A stretch of 64,000 bases of DNA from Rubrivirga sp046845755 (GTDB taxonomy: Bacteria > Bacteroidota > Rhodothermia > Rhodothermales > Rubricoccaceae), in contig NZ_CP177357.1 of NCBI RefSeq assembly GCF_046845755.1, forward strand, positions 2,914,001 to 2,978,000. Reading direction: 5' to 3'. The notes under the pieces are model-generated. The model did not search any database. It was given only the letters and a program-made list of their open reading frames with translations, and was not told the DNA's origin. Shown here piece after piece: positions 6,757 through 16,987 of this stretch (position 1 is its first letter; each line of letters opens with the position of its first letter). The translations under genes were made by a program, and so were the position numbers.

Positions 6757-9700
6757 GTGTACCTCAGCCGACTCGACCTCCACGGCTTCAAAAGCTTCGC
6801 CCAGAAGACGTCCGTCGACTTCTCGCCGGGCGTCACGGCCATCGTCGGCCCGAATGGGTGTGGCAAGTCGAACGTGATCGACGCTGTGCGGTGGGTGCTC
6901 GGCGAACAGCGCTCGCGGCTGCTCCGCAGCGACTCGATGGCCGGCGTCATCTTCAACGGCGCGGCGGGCAAGAAGGCGCTCGGGATGGCCGAGGTGTCGC
7001 TGACGGTCGAGAACACGCGCGGCGTGCTGCCGACTGAGTTCTCGGAGGTCACCATCACCCGGCGGCTCTACCGCAACGGCGACTCCGAGTACCTCCTCAA
7101 CGGCACGACGTGCCGCCTGCGCGACATCCTGGACCTGTTCATGGACACCGGCATGGGCGCCGGGGCGTACTCCGTGATCGAGCTCTCGATGGTGGAGGAC
7201 ATCCTGTCGGAGCAGGCCGACGACCGGCGGCGGCTGTTCGAGGAGGCCGCCGGCGTCACCAAGTACAAGCGGCGCCGCGCCCAGGCCCTGCGCCGGCTCG
7301 ACGCCACGCGCGGCGACCTCTTGCGCCTCGACGACATCGTGGAGGAGGTCGACAAGCAGGTGCGGTCGCTGAGCCGGCAGGCGCAGAAGGCGGCGCGGCA
7401 CGCCCGGTTCGCCGAGCGGCTGCGGCGGCTGGAGCTGGCGATGGCGGCCTACGAGGTGGCCCGGCTGCAGGGCGAGCGCGAGACGCTGGAGGCGACCGTC
7501 AAGACGCGCGGGACGGAGGCCGAGGGGCTGGGCGCAACGGTCGCCGCGGGCGAGGCACAGCTCGAGCAGGCGCGGACCGCACTCGTCGGGCTGGAGCAGG
7601 ACATGGCGGCCGGCGCGCGAGCGCTCCAGGCGCACGCGGAGACCGTCCAAGCGCTGGAGTCGGACGTCCGGTTAGGCACCGAGCGGCAGTCGGCCGGGCG
7701 CCGCGCGCTGGAGCGGATCGAGCGCGAGCGGGTCGCCGACGCCGCGCGCGGCGCCGACGCCGCGCGCGAGCATGGGGCCGCGACCGAGCGCATCGAGGCG
7801 ACCGCCGCCGTGCTGGCCCATCGCCAGACGGCGCTCGACGCCACCGAGGCGGCCCGGACCGAGGCGCGCGACGCGGCCGACGCCGCCCGGCAGAAGGCGC
7901 AGACCGCCGCTGCCGACGCGGGCGAGGCCGCCGCCGCGCTGCGCGACGCCGCGTCGGCCGCCGACCGCGCTCGCGACCGCCGCCAGTACCTCACCGCCGA
8001 GGCCGACCGCATCGCCGCCGAGCGCGCCGCGCTGGCGAACGCCGTCGTCCCCGACACCACCGACGCCGACGACGGGGAGGCCGCGCTCGCCGACGCCGAA
8101 CGCGCGCTCGCGCAAGCGACCGACGCAAGGGACGCCACCCGAGAAGCGTTCGAGGCCGCCGACGCCGTCCGCCAGCAGGCCCACGCCGCGCTCGGCGCCG
8201 CCCGTGCCCAGGCCGACCTGCTGGCGGCGCTCGTCGAGGCCGGCGCAGAGGGCGACTCGGCCGTCGCGTTCCTGGCCGCCCACCCCGACGTCGACGCCCC
8301 CGCCCTCGCCGAACTGGTCGACGCCGACGAGCCGGACCGGCTGGCGCTCGACGCCGCGCTCGGCGCCTTCGCGACGGCCCTCGTGGTCGACACCGAAGAC
8401 GCCGCCGACGCGGCGATCGGGCGTCTCAAGGCCGCCGACCGGGGCCGGGCGACGTTCCTGGTCCTGTCGCGCATCGCGGCGAGCGGCGAGCGGTCCCCGA
8501 CCCCGCCCGGCACGACGCCCGCCCTGAGCCTGGCCCGCGCCGACGACCGCGTCCAGCCCCTACTGGCGGCGCTCCTAGGCAACACGTTCGTCGCCGACTC
8601 CCTCGCCACCGCGCGGTCGCTGCGCGACGCCTACCCCGTGGCCCGGTTCGTCACGCGCGAAGGCGCGTGGACCGACGCCAGCGGGGCCGTCCACGGCGGC
8701 AGCGCCGCGCCGTCCGACGCCGCCTCACGGATGGGCGTCCGCGAGCGGCAGGCGAGCGCGGCCGAGGTGCTCGAGGCCGCCGAAGCGGCGCACGCCGCCG
8801 CCGTCGCCCGCGCCGATGACGCCCGCGCCGACAGGGACGCCGCCGAGGCCGGCCGCCGCGCCGCCGAGGCCGCCCGCGACGCGGCTCGCAAAGCGCGCGA
8901 CGCCGCGCGCGAGGCGTCGGCGCGAGCCCGCGCCGAGGCGGCCGCACGTGTCGCCCAGGCCGAGCGGCTGGCGGCGCGCGCCGACGAGGTCGCCGCCGCC
9001 ATCGACGCCCTGCCCGACCCCGACGCGCTTGAGGATGCGGCGAGTGAAACGCAGCTCGCGGCCTCCGATGCCGCCGCCCGTGCGGCCCGCGCCGAGGCCG
9101 CCCGCGACGCCGCCGACGCCGACCGCCGCACGGCCGACACCGCGCACGCCGACGCCCGGCTCGCGCTCGCCCAGGCCGAGTCGGCCGCCAGCGCCGCGAC
9201 CGACGCCCGCGACCGCGCCGACCGCACGCTCGCCGAGGTCGCCCAACGCCAGGCCGACCGCGACGCCGAGGCCGCGCGCGTCCGCGCCGAGATCGCCGAG
9301 TCCGAGGGCGCCGAGGGCGAGACGCGCGCGCGCCTCGACGCCGAGCGCCAGCGCACCGACGCGCTCCAGACCGCCGCCAGCGCGTCCGAGACCGCTGTGC
9401 TCGAAGGCCGCGCGCGGATCGCCGACGCCGAGCGGTCGCTGCGCGAGATCCGGTCGAAGCGAGAGGCCGCCGCGGCCGCGAGGGCCGACGCCGAGCGCCG
9501 GCTCGCGGAGGTGACGACCCGCCAAGAGACAACCCTCGAGCGGCTGGCCGAGGAGCACGGCGCCGACCTCGACGAGGCGGCCGCCGAGCTCGACCGGCTC
9601 CAGGTCGAGGAGCTGTTTCAGCCCGACACCGCGCGCGTCGAGATCCCCGACCTTCGCCAGAAGATTCGGGCCATCGGGCCCGTCAACGCGCTCGCACTGG

Positions 9701-10290
9701 AGGGCTACGAGGAGGAAAAGACGCGGCTGGCGTTCCTGCAGGAGCAGCGCGCCGACCTCGCGGCCGCCGAGACGTCGCTGCTCGAGACGATCCGCGAGAT
9801 CAACGAGACCGCCCGGCGCCGCTTCGACGAGACGTTCACCCAGGTGCGCGAGGCGTTCCAGAAGCTGTTTGCCGACCTCTTCGGCGGCGACGCGGCGGCC
9901 GACCTGTCGCTCGACGGCGACGACCCCTTGGAGGCACCGATCTCGATCACGGCGCGGCCCAAGGGCAAGCGGCCCGTCTCGCTCGCCCAGCTCTCGGGCG
10001 GCGAGAAGACGCTGACGGCGACGGCGCTGCTGTTCGCGATCTACCTCGTCAAGCCGTCCCCGTTCTGCATCTTGGACGAGGTCGACGCCCCGCTCGACGA
10101 CGCGAACGTGGGCCGCTTTATGCGCTTGATCCGCTCGTTCGCGGACTCGACGCAGTTCATCCTGGTCACCCACAACAAGCTGACGATGGAGGCGGCCGAC
10201 CGGATGTACGGCGTGACGATGCCGACGCCGGGCGTGAGCCGGCTCGTCGGCGTCCGGTTCGAGGAAGAACCGGCGGCGGATGTGGCGTAG
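6757..10290 (+). CDS. smc: Chromosome segregation protein SMC
   Basis: 1177 residues, the normal length of bacterial SMC. The GTG at 6757 gives MYLSRLDLHGFKSF, the canonical N-terminus. Walker A GPNGCGKSN is at residues 31-39, followed by the WVLGEQ R-loop region. A long Ala/Glu/Arg coiled coil runs from ~165 to ~485, a hinge domain from ~488 to ~650, and a second coiled coil to ~1000. The ABC signature LSGGEKT is at 1079-1085 and Walker B (FCILDEVDAP) at ~1103-1112. SMC dimerises through the hinge and, with ScpA/ScpB (not in this window), extrudes DNA loops to organise the chromosome. The coiled coil is unusually alanine-rich, as expected from the GC content. A TATCTTCG promoter-like box lies 21 bp upstream. 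Confidence 0.97.
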   Translation: MYLSRLDLHGFKSFAQKTSVDFSPGVTAIVGPNGCGKSNVIDAVRWVLGEQRSRLLRSDSMAGVIFNGAAGKKALGMAEVSLTVENTRGVLPTEFSEVTITRRLYRNGDSEYLLNGTTCRLRDILDLFMDTGMGAGAYSVIELSMVEDILSEQADDRRRLFEEAAGVTKYKRRRAQALRRLDATRGDLLRLDDIVEEVDKQVRSLSRQAQKAARHARFAERLRRLELAMAAYEVARLQGERETLEATVKTRGTEAEGLGATVAAGEAQLEQARTALVGLEQDMAAGARALQAHAETVQALESDVRLGTERQSAGRRALERIERERVADAARGADAAREHGAATERIEATAAVLAHRQTALDATEAARTEARDAADAARQKAQTAAADAGEAAAALRDAASAADRARDRRQYLTAEADRIAAERAALANAVVPDTTDADDGEAALADAERALAQATDARDATREAFEAADAVRQQAHAALGAARAQADLLAALVEAGAEGDSAVAFLAAHPDVDAPALAELVDADEPDRLALDAALGAFATALVVDTEDAADAAIGRLKAADRGRATFLVLSRIAASGERSPTPPGTTPALSLARADDRVQPLLAALLGNTFVADSLATARSLRDAYPVARFVTREGAWTDASGAVHGGSAAPSDAASRMGVRERQASAAEVLEAAEAAHAAAVARADDARADRDAAEAGRRAAEAARDAARKARDAAREASARARAEAAARVAQAERLAARADEVAAAIDALPDPDALEDAASETQLAASDAAARAARAEAARDAADADRRTADTAHADARLALAQAESAASAATDARDRADRTLAEVAQRQADRDAEAARVRAEIAESEGAEGETRARLDAERQRTDALQTAASASETAVLEGRARIADAERSLREIRSKREAAAAARADAERRLAEVTTRQETTLERLAEEHGADLDEAAAELDRLQVEELFQPDTARVEIPDLRQKIRAIGPVNALALEGYEEEKTRLAFLQEQRADLAAAETSLLETIREINETARRRFDETFTQVREAFQKLFADLFGGDAAADLSLDGDDPLEAPISITARPKGKRPVSLAQLSGGEKTLTATALLFAIYLVKPSPFCILDEVDAPLDDANVGRFMRLIRSFADSTQFILVTHNKLTMEAADRMYGVTMPTPGVSRLVGVRFEEEPAADVA

Positions 10291-10425
10291 CGTGGGCGGT
10301 GTGAGCCGGCCTGCCGGCCGGGGACCCGGGGCCCTCTGTGCGCCCTCCCTCGCGCGGGCGGGCACCGCGTGTTCGCATCCCGCGTTCTCTCCTCCTATTC
10401 TCCCACGGTCCGTTCCCCCGATCCG

Positions 10426-12165
10426 ATGCCTGACGCCGCGTTCGACGCCACGGCCGACGCCCTGACGCGCCGGGCCCTCGACGCCCTCCCGGCCGACCGC
10501 GCCCGCGCCCGTGCCGACGTGGCCCGGCTCCCGGCGCCCGTCGCCCACCTGCTCGGCGCCCGGCTCGACGACGCCGCGCGCGTGCCCGCCTCCCCGCTCC
10601 TCGACGCCGACGACCCCGCCGTCCGTGCCGCGAGCGACGCCTGGACGGCGGCGGCCCGCGCGAGCGCTCGGTTCCCTGCCGGACGCTGGGAGTCCGCCGT
10701 CGGTCGCGCGACCGTCCTGGCGCTGGCGCACCTCGTCCGGCCTGCCGAAACGCTGGCCTCGGCGGCGTTCGAGAACGCGCACACCCCGCTGCCGGCCGCC
10801 GAGGTGCTGCACCGGCTCCAGGCGTTCGGGCCGTACCCCTACCTCCCCGAGATCGCCGAGCGCTACGTCGAGCGCAAGGCCCTCGACACCCTCGACCGGG
10901 CCGGGCTCGAGCAGCTGCTCCGGCGGATCGACCGGCGGATGGTCTCGGCGTTCGGGCCGGCCGAGTGGGCGACCCTTCTGGGCCCGCTGTTCGAGCTCGC
11001 GGGGGCCGTCGGCACGCCGCCCGGGACGGTGCCGGCGGCACTCCTGCGCGACTTGTTCGAGGCCAAGGGCACGCCCGCGCTGGCGGCCGTCTTCGCCGAC
11101 CTCGACGCCGTCGACCCGGCCACGCTGCGCGAGCGGCTCGGTGCCACGCTGGCGCCCCGATCGGCGCCCCGCATCGCGACGGCCCCGCCCGACCTGACGC
11201 CGCCGCCGGTGCCGCCCGTCGCCCCGGGCGTCGCCCCGCCCGTCGTCGGCTCGAAGTACGCCGCGCCCGAGTTCGACCCCGTCGACTCGGCGGTGTTGGG
11301 CCCGCCCCGGCCGGCCGGGGCCACCGAGTCGCCCGAGGCCGGCGAGGCGTCCTCTGCGGACCCGCCCATCGACGCGCCCGACGCGGAAGCGCCTCAGGCG
11401 GTGGACCCGGAGCCCTCTGAGCCCGACACGGCGGGGATGGACGCCGTTCGCGACGCGCTCGCCGAGCCGGCCTCGGAGCCCGACGCAGAGGCCCCTGATC
11501 CGGAGCGACCGCCCGCGGACGCCCCTGTCGTCGTCCCCGCTCCGGACGTCGACGACAACCCGCCGGCGACGCTCGCGCCCGAGCCCACCGCGCCCGCGCC
11601 GATCGCCGAGGAGCCGCTCCAGTTCACGCCGGACCCGCCCGCCGAGGACGACCTCCCCCCGGCCCCAGAGCCCGATCCGCCGGGGGCGTCGACACCCCCG
11701 GCCGACGCGCCGGCTGACGACGAGCCCTTGTGGAAGCGGCTCGCGCGCGAGCGCGGCGCCGACCCGGAGCCCGCGCCAGCGGCCGACGAGGACGAGCCGA
11801 TCTGGCGCCGGTTTGCCCGGTCCGACCTTGCAGCCAAGCTGCCCGACCCGGGCGAGCCGACCTCGTCCCCTGCCCCCACGGCCGGGTCCGACTCCGAGCC
11901 CGCGTCCGACCTCGACGCCCTGGAACTGCGCGTGCTCGGCCCGGCGGCTGGCGACCGTCGCGCGGGGTACGTCGCGGACCTCTTTGCCGGCTCGCCCGCC
12001 GCCTACCACCGCACGCTCGACCAGATCGACCGGGCGGCGAGCTACACCGAGGCCACGTCCATCTTCTCGGCCGAGGTCCTGCGCCGCCACCGCGTCAACC
12101 CGTACACGGAGTCGGCCGTGGCCTTTATCGACGCGATGCAGGAACGGTTCGACCGCCGCGCGTAG
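10426..12165 (+). CDS. Acidic Pro-rich linker protein downstream of smc
   Basis: 579 residues; I do not recognise the family. Three parts are visible. An alpha-helical N-terminal region (~1-245) contains a segment rich in aromatic and Arg/Glu residues (~120-190). A long acidic, Pro/Ala-rich, probably disordered linker follows (~250-500). A compact C-terminal region (~505-579) ends RRHRVNPYTESAVAFIDAMQERFDRRA. Two short basic-aromatic motifs stand out in the acidic linker: EPLWKRLARERG at 433-444 and EPIWRRFARSD at 457-467, which look like repeated interaction motifs. No signal peptide or membrane segment, so it is probably cytosolic. Its position 135 bp after smc makes a role in chromosome organisation possible but unproven. 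Confidence 0.75.
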   Translation: MPDAAFDATADALTRRALDALPADRARARADVARLPAPVAHLLGARLDDAARVPASPLLDADDPAVRAASDAWTAAARASARFPAGRWESAVGRATVLALAHLVRPAETLASAAFENAHTPLPAAEVLHRLQAFGPYPYLPEIAERYVERKALDTLDRAGLEQLLRRIDRRMVSAFGPAEWATLLGPLFELAGAVGTPPGTVPAALLRDLFEAKGTPALAAVFADLDAVDPATLRERLGATLAPRSAPRIATAPPDLTPPPVPPVAPGVAPPVVGSKYAAPEFDPVDSAVLGPPRPAGATESPEAGEASSADPPIDAPDAEAPQAVDPEPSEPDTAGMDAVRDALAEPASEPDAEAPDPERPPADAPVVVPAPDVDDNPPATLAPEPTAPAPIAEEPLQFTPDPPAEDDLPPAPEPDPPGASTPPADAPADDEPLWKRLARERGADPEPAPAADEDEPIWRRFARSDLAAKLPDPGEPTSSPAPTAGSDSEPASDLDALELRVLGPAAGDRRAGYVADLFAGSPAAYHRTLDQIDRAASYTEATSIFSAEVLRRHRVNPYTESAVAFIDAMQERFDRRA

Positions 12166-12176
12166 GTCGGGCGCGG

Positions 12177-12911
12177 CTACGCGCTCGCCCGGCTGGCGTG
12201 CGCCTCGACGGCGGCGGCCAGCCCGCCGGCCGTCGTCACTGCGCCCGCGTCGAGCGTGCCGTCGGCCACGAGCGCGGCGATCGCCTCGCGCGTGAGGTCG
12301 TCGGGCACGACGACGAGGCCCATTCCTGCCGCCAGCGCCGCGCGCGTCCCGGCAGGTGAGTCCTCGACGGCGAGGGAGCGGCCGGGGGCCGAGCCGGTCG
12401 TCGCCAGGGCGAGCCGGTAGCCCTCGGGGTCCGGCTTGGTGGCCGAGACGTCGTCGGCGGTGACCGTGAGGTCGAAGGCGTCGCTCAGCCCCAGGCCCGC
12501 CAGCACCAGCGTCGCGTTCTCGCGCCCGCTGGTGGTGACGAGCGCGACCGACCGCGCGAGCGTGTGGCCGCGCCGGACGAGGGCGATGGCGTGGTCGTGG
12601 GCGTTCGCCCGGACGACGGCGCCGTCGGCGAGCCGCCCCTGGTAGCGCGCCAGGCGGATCCCCACGAAGCTCCGCCACGGCTCGACGGACCCGTCGTGCG
12701 CCCGGGCCGCGTCTTCGAGGCCGAACCGGTTGAGGAGCGCCGAGGCGATCTGCTGGCGCGACTGGCCGACGCACGCGTTGTAGGCGGCCTCGACCTCCGC
12801 CGCGTCGAGGTCGGGCCGCAGGCGGGTGGCGGCCCAGGCGTAGGACTCCGCCTTAAGCGGCTCGGTGTCGGCGAGGGTGCCGTCGAGGTCGAAGGCGAGA
12901 AGGTCGAGCAC
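12177..12911 (-). CDS. HAD superfamily hydrolase (phosphatase/phosphoglucomutase-like)
   Basis: 244 residues. HAD motif I is FDLDGT at 7-12 (nucleophile Asp8, acid/base Asp10). Motif II is VTTSG (Ser/Thr near residue 120). Motif III is the Lys in SATKPDPEGY, and motif IV is LAVEDSPAG. The alpha-helical cap between motifs I and II marks subclass I, as in beta-phosphoglucomutase, GPH/CbbY and phosphoglycolate phosphatases. The GTG at 12911 (MLDLLAFDLDGT) was chosen because motif I normally lies within ten residues of the N-terminus and no suitable ATG is close. It converges on the SMC-neighbour gene with 11 bp between stops. Substrate not determinable. Confidence 0.87.
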   Translation of the reverse strand: MLDLLAFDLDGTLADTEPLKAESYAWAATRLRPDLDAAEVEAAYNACVGQSRQQIASALLNRFGLEDAARAHDGSVEPWRSFVGIRLARYQGRLADGAVVRANAHDHAIALVRRGHTLARSVALVTTSGRENATLVLAGLGLSDAFDLTVTADDVSATKPDPEGYRLALATTGSAPGRSLAVEDSPAGTRAALAAGMGLVVVPDDLTREAIAALVADGTLDAGAVTTAGGLAAAVEAHASRASA

Positions 12912-13015
12912 GGGCGTCGGGGGGAGATCGCGGGGAGCCAAGGTGCCCCCGAATCGCGGGCGGCGCCGGACGAACGTCTGAGCGCGCGTGTGGGGCCGCA
13001 ATGGCACGGCTCGGG

Positions 13016-13681
13016 TCAGCCCAGTGCGTCGGCGCCCTCGACGCGGGGCGTGCGGTCCATCCAGAGCCAGCCCGCGCGGCCGTCCGGCGCCGCGACCCGG
13101 GCCCACCATTGGACCGCCGGCGCGACCGTCTGCCGGATCGCCGGCCCCTCGCCGGGCGGCCCGACGTCGGCGCCCGCCTCGGAGAACCCGATCTCGCCGT
13201 CGATCCAGACGCGGTGGCTCCCCTCGCCCTCGTAGTCGAGCACCGCCAGCGTGTCGCCGACGGCGAGCGGCCGGGTCTCGGCGCCGCTCTGGTACAGCTC
13301 CGCCGGCCGCACGACGACGGCCTGGCCGACGCGCGTGACCAGGGCGAACCCGCCGGACGCCGCGAGCACGGTGCCCGCCGGGACGGTGAACGCGACGCGC
13401 GTGGTGTCGCCGCCCACGGCGTAGACCGTCGTCTCGGCCGTCGTGGTCCACTCGCCGTAGACGCAGCCCTCGAACGGACAGGCGCCGTCGACGCGGACCG
13501 GGGCAGTGGGGCGGTCCGCGAGCGCCCGGTCGTCGATCGAGAGGCGCAGCGTGTCCGGCGCGGCGGGCGGCGCGGTCACGGACGGAGCGGGAGCGTCGGG
13601 CGGGGCGGGCGGGGCGGGCGGCTCGGCGGGGTCGGGGCCGCACGCGACGAGCAGGAGGAGGGGGACGAGGAGGGCGCGCAT
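13016..13681 (-). CDS. Putative lipoprotein with SH3-like repeats
   Basis: 221 residues with a lipoprotein signal peptide (MRALLVPLLLLVAC; lipobox Leu-Val-Ala-Cys14) followed by a Pro/Ala-rich tether to ~45. The rest is beta-rich with a short Cys pair (CPFEGC) and two similar segments, 'TTVYAVGGDTTRVAFTVPAG' and 'RPLAVGDTLAVLDYEGEG', plus 'RAGWLWM' near the end. That is the character of bacterial SH3-type domains used by envelope proteins to bind peptides or glycans. It is divergent from the carboxyltransferase gene. The domain call is an inference from pattern; the lipoprotein call is firm. Confidence 0.7.
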   Translation of the reverse strand: MRALLVPLLLLVACGPDPAEPPAPPAPPDAPAPSVTAPPAAPDTLRLSIDDRALADRPTAPVRVDGACPFEGCVYGEWTTTAETTVYAVGGDTTRVAFTVPAGTVLAASGGFALVTRVGQAVVVRPAELYQSGAETRPLAVGDTLAVLDYEGEGSHRVWIDGEIGFSEAGADVGPPGEGPAIRQTVAPAVQWWARVAAPDGRAGWLWMDRTPRVEGADALG

Positions 13682-13782
13682 GGCGGCGGGCGTGGATCGG
13701 CGGGAAGGTGCCTCTCCAGATCCGCCCGCGCCACCCCGAAGGCCGCCCGTCCCGAGGCCCGCCCCCCGATTCCCGACGCCGG

Positions 13783-13790
13783 TAGCTTGC
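13783..13790 (+). promoter_or_regulatory. Possible -7 promoter box (TAGCTTGC)
   Basis: TAGCTTGC lies 19 bases upstream of the carboxyltransferase ATG. It matches the TAnnTT(C/G)(G/C) box seen before several other genes here. Confidence 0.35.
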
Positions 13791-13809
13791 GGGACCCGCT
13801 CCGATCCCC

Positions 13810-15393
<1,584 letters not shown>

Positions 15394-15430
15394 GCAAGAC
15401 GCCGCAGGCAACCTGCCGCTGTAGCGCCCT

Positions 15431-15464
15431 CCCCCTGCCGCCTCGGGTCTGAGGCGGCAGGGGG
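15431..15464. terminator. Long hairpin terminator between convergent genes
   Basis: A perfect 14-bp inverted repeat (15431-15444 with 15451-15464) and 6-nt loop lies between the convergent carboxyltransferase and hydrolase genes, 6 bp from the latter's stop codon. No T-tract follows on the plus strand, as with the hairpin at 418-445. Confidence 0.75.
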
Positions 15465-15470
15465 CGACGG

Positions 15471-16868
15471 CTACTCGGCCATCGGGATCGTCTCGCTGGC
15501 GACCGGCTCGCCCGCCAGGAACGCCCGGATCCGCTCGCCGATGATGGGCGAGCCCAGGAAGAGCGGGTCCGAGTGCCCGGCGCCGTCGATGACGAGGTGG
15601 GCGTGGCGCGAGAAGCCCGGCCGGACCTCGTCGGCGTTGCGGACCGGCGTGCGGCCGTCGAGCGTGCCGCTGATGAACAGGGCCGGCACGTCGGAGACGA
15701 CGGGCGCGCGGAAGTCGGGCCCGAGGCGGGGCGTGCGCCAGGCGGGGAAGGTCGCGTGCTCCGTCGCCGCGATGGCATTCCCCAAGAGCGTCTCGCGCGC
15801 CTCGCGCGCCAGTTCGGCGCGGCGCACCAGCGAGGCGCCCGAGGCGGCGTCCATCGCCATCGACATCGCGCCGCCCAGCCCCCTGTCGGCCTTGAACCAC
15901 GCGAGCGTCGGGGCGACCGTCGAGAAGTCGCCGTCGCGCATGGCCGCGAACACTGCCGGGAGCTGCATCGACCACTCCGGCGAGCCGAGCATCCCGGCCG
16001 CCAGCCGCTGCACGTCGAAGGCGCTGATGCCGACCGTGACCGCCTCGACGCCGCTCCCGACCTCGGCCGTGACGGGGCGCTCGCGCAAGCGGTCGAGCAC
16101 CGTCTCGATGTCGGCGAGGAACGTCGCCCCCGGGTCGTCGGCGCGGACGATCCGGTCGATCTCTTCCAGCAGCGCCTGCTGGTCGGACGGCCGCTTGATG
16201 GTGTGGTCCGGCCCCTCGACGCCCGCCAGGACGGCGCGGGCGATGGACGCGGGGTGGCGGCGGATGGCGGCGAGCGCGAGGTGCGTGCCGTAGCTGATGG
16301 CCCACAGCGAGATCTGGTCCGCGCCGAGCGCCCGGCGGAGGGCCTCGAGGTCGTCGGCGCTCTCGGCCGTGGTGTAGGCCGCGAGGTCGACCCCGGCGCG
16401 GCGCCAGTACGATTCGCACGCCCGGGTCAGGTCGGCATACGCGGCGTCGAACGCGGCGCGCGTCGTCGGCACCGCGACCGGCAGGTCGGCGGTGTGCGGG
16501 CAGCCGGGCAGTCGGTTCGACAGGCCCGTCCCGCGCTGGTCGAATGCGATCACGTCCGCGACGGCGCGGAGGTCTTGGAACAGGTCGAAGCGCGAGCCCC
16601 GCGCCGTGCCCGAGCCGGAGCCGCCGGGCCCGCCGGCGAGGTAGACGATGGGCGGGCCCGGGTTCGGGTTCGTGCTGGCGAAGCGGACGAACGCCAGCTC
16701 GATCGTGCGGCCGTCGGGCCGGGCCCGGTTCTCGGGAACGGAAAACCGGCCGACCTCGGCGGCGACGGTGCGGCCGTCGGCGGTCTCGAACGTCGTCGGT
16801 TCCACGGTGAGGGCGGGCTGGGCCGAGACGGCACAGGCGCAGAGGGCGAGGAGGATGAGGAATCGCAT
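15471..16868 (-). CDS. Secreted alpha/beta hydrolase, S33 (prolyl aminopeptidase/TAP-like) family
   Basis: 465 residues with a signal peptide (MRFLILLALCACAVSAQ). The alpha/beta-hydrolase core shows the oxyanion block YLAGGPGGSG at 77-86, 'VIAFDQRGTGLSN' at ~107-118, the nucleophile elbow WAISYGTH at 189-196 (Ser192; the first Gly of the usual GxSxG is Ala), Asp404 in GTLDGRTP and His432 in GAGHSD. The order and the C-terminal TAP-like segment match the tripeptidyl aminopeptidase/proline iminopeptidase S33 group, which clip N-terminal residues or short peptides. Export suggests periplasmic or extracellular peptide use. The ATG at 16868 gives the signal peptide directly. Exact specificity is unknown. 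Confidence 0.87.
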   Translation of the reverse strand: MRFLILLALCACAVSAQPALTVEPTTFETADGRTVAAEVGRFSVPENRARPDGRTIELAFVRFASTNPNPGPPIVYLAGGPGGSGSGTARGSRFDLFQDLRAVADVIAFDQRGTGLSNRLPGCPHTADLPVAVPTTRAAFDAAYADLTRACESYWRRAGVDLAAYTTAESADDLEALRRALGADQISLWAISYGTHLALAAIRRHPASIARAVLAGVEGPDHTIKRPSDQQALLEEIDRIVRADDPGATFLADIETVLDRLRERPVTAEVGSGVEAVTVGISAFDVQRLAAGMLGSPEWSMQLPAVFAAMRDGDFSTVAPTLAWFKADRGLGGAMSMAMDAASGASLVRRAELAREARETLLGNAIAATEHATFPAWRTPRLGPDFRAPVVSDVPALFISGTLDGRTPVRNADEVRPGFSRHAHLVIDGAGHSDPLFLGSPIIGERIRAFLAGEPVASETIPMAE

Positions 16869-16987
16869 GGGATCGGAGGAGGAGGGACAGGCTCCCCACG
16901 GGCGACCGGGCGCCGAGATTCGGGCCGCCTCACCAACCGCTCGCACGCCGCACGAACGGCTCACCGCGCGCCCGCGCCGGGCGTAGG

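Noticed and set aside
8725..12774. Very long minus-strand open frame opposite smc
   Set aside because: High GC removes stop codons; the translated product is Arg/Gly/Val-rich without motifs and opposes the clearly real smc gene.
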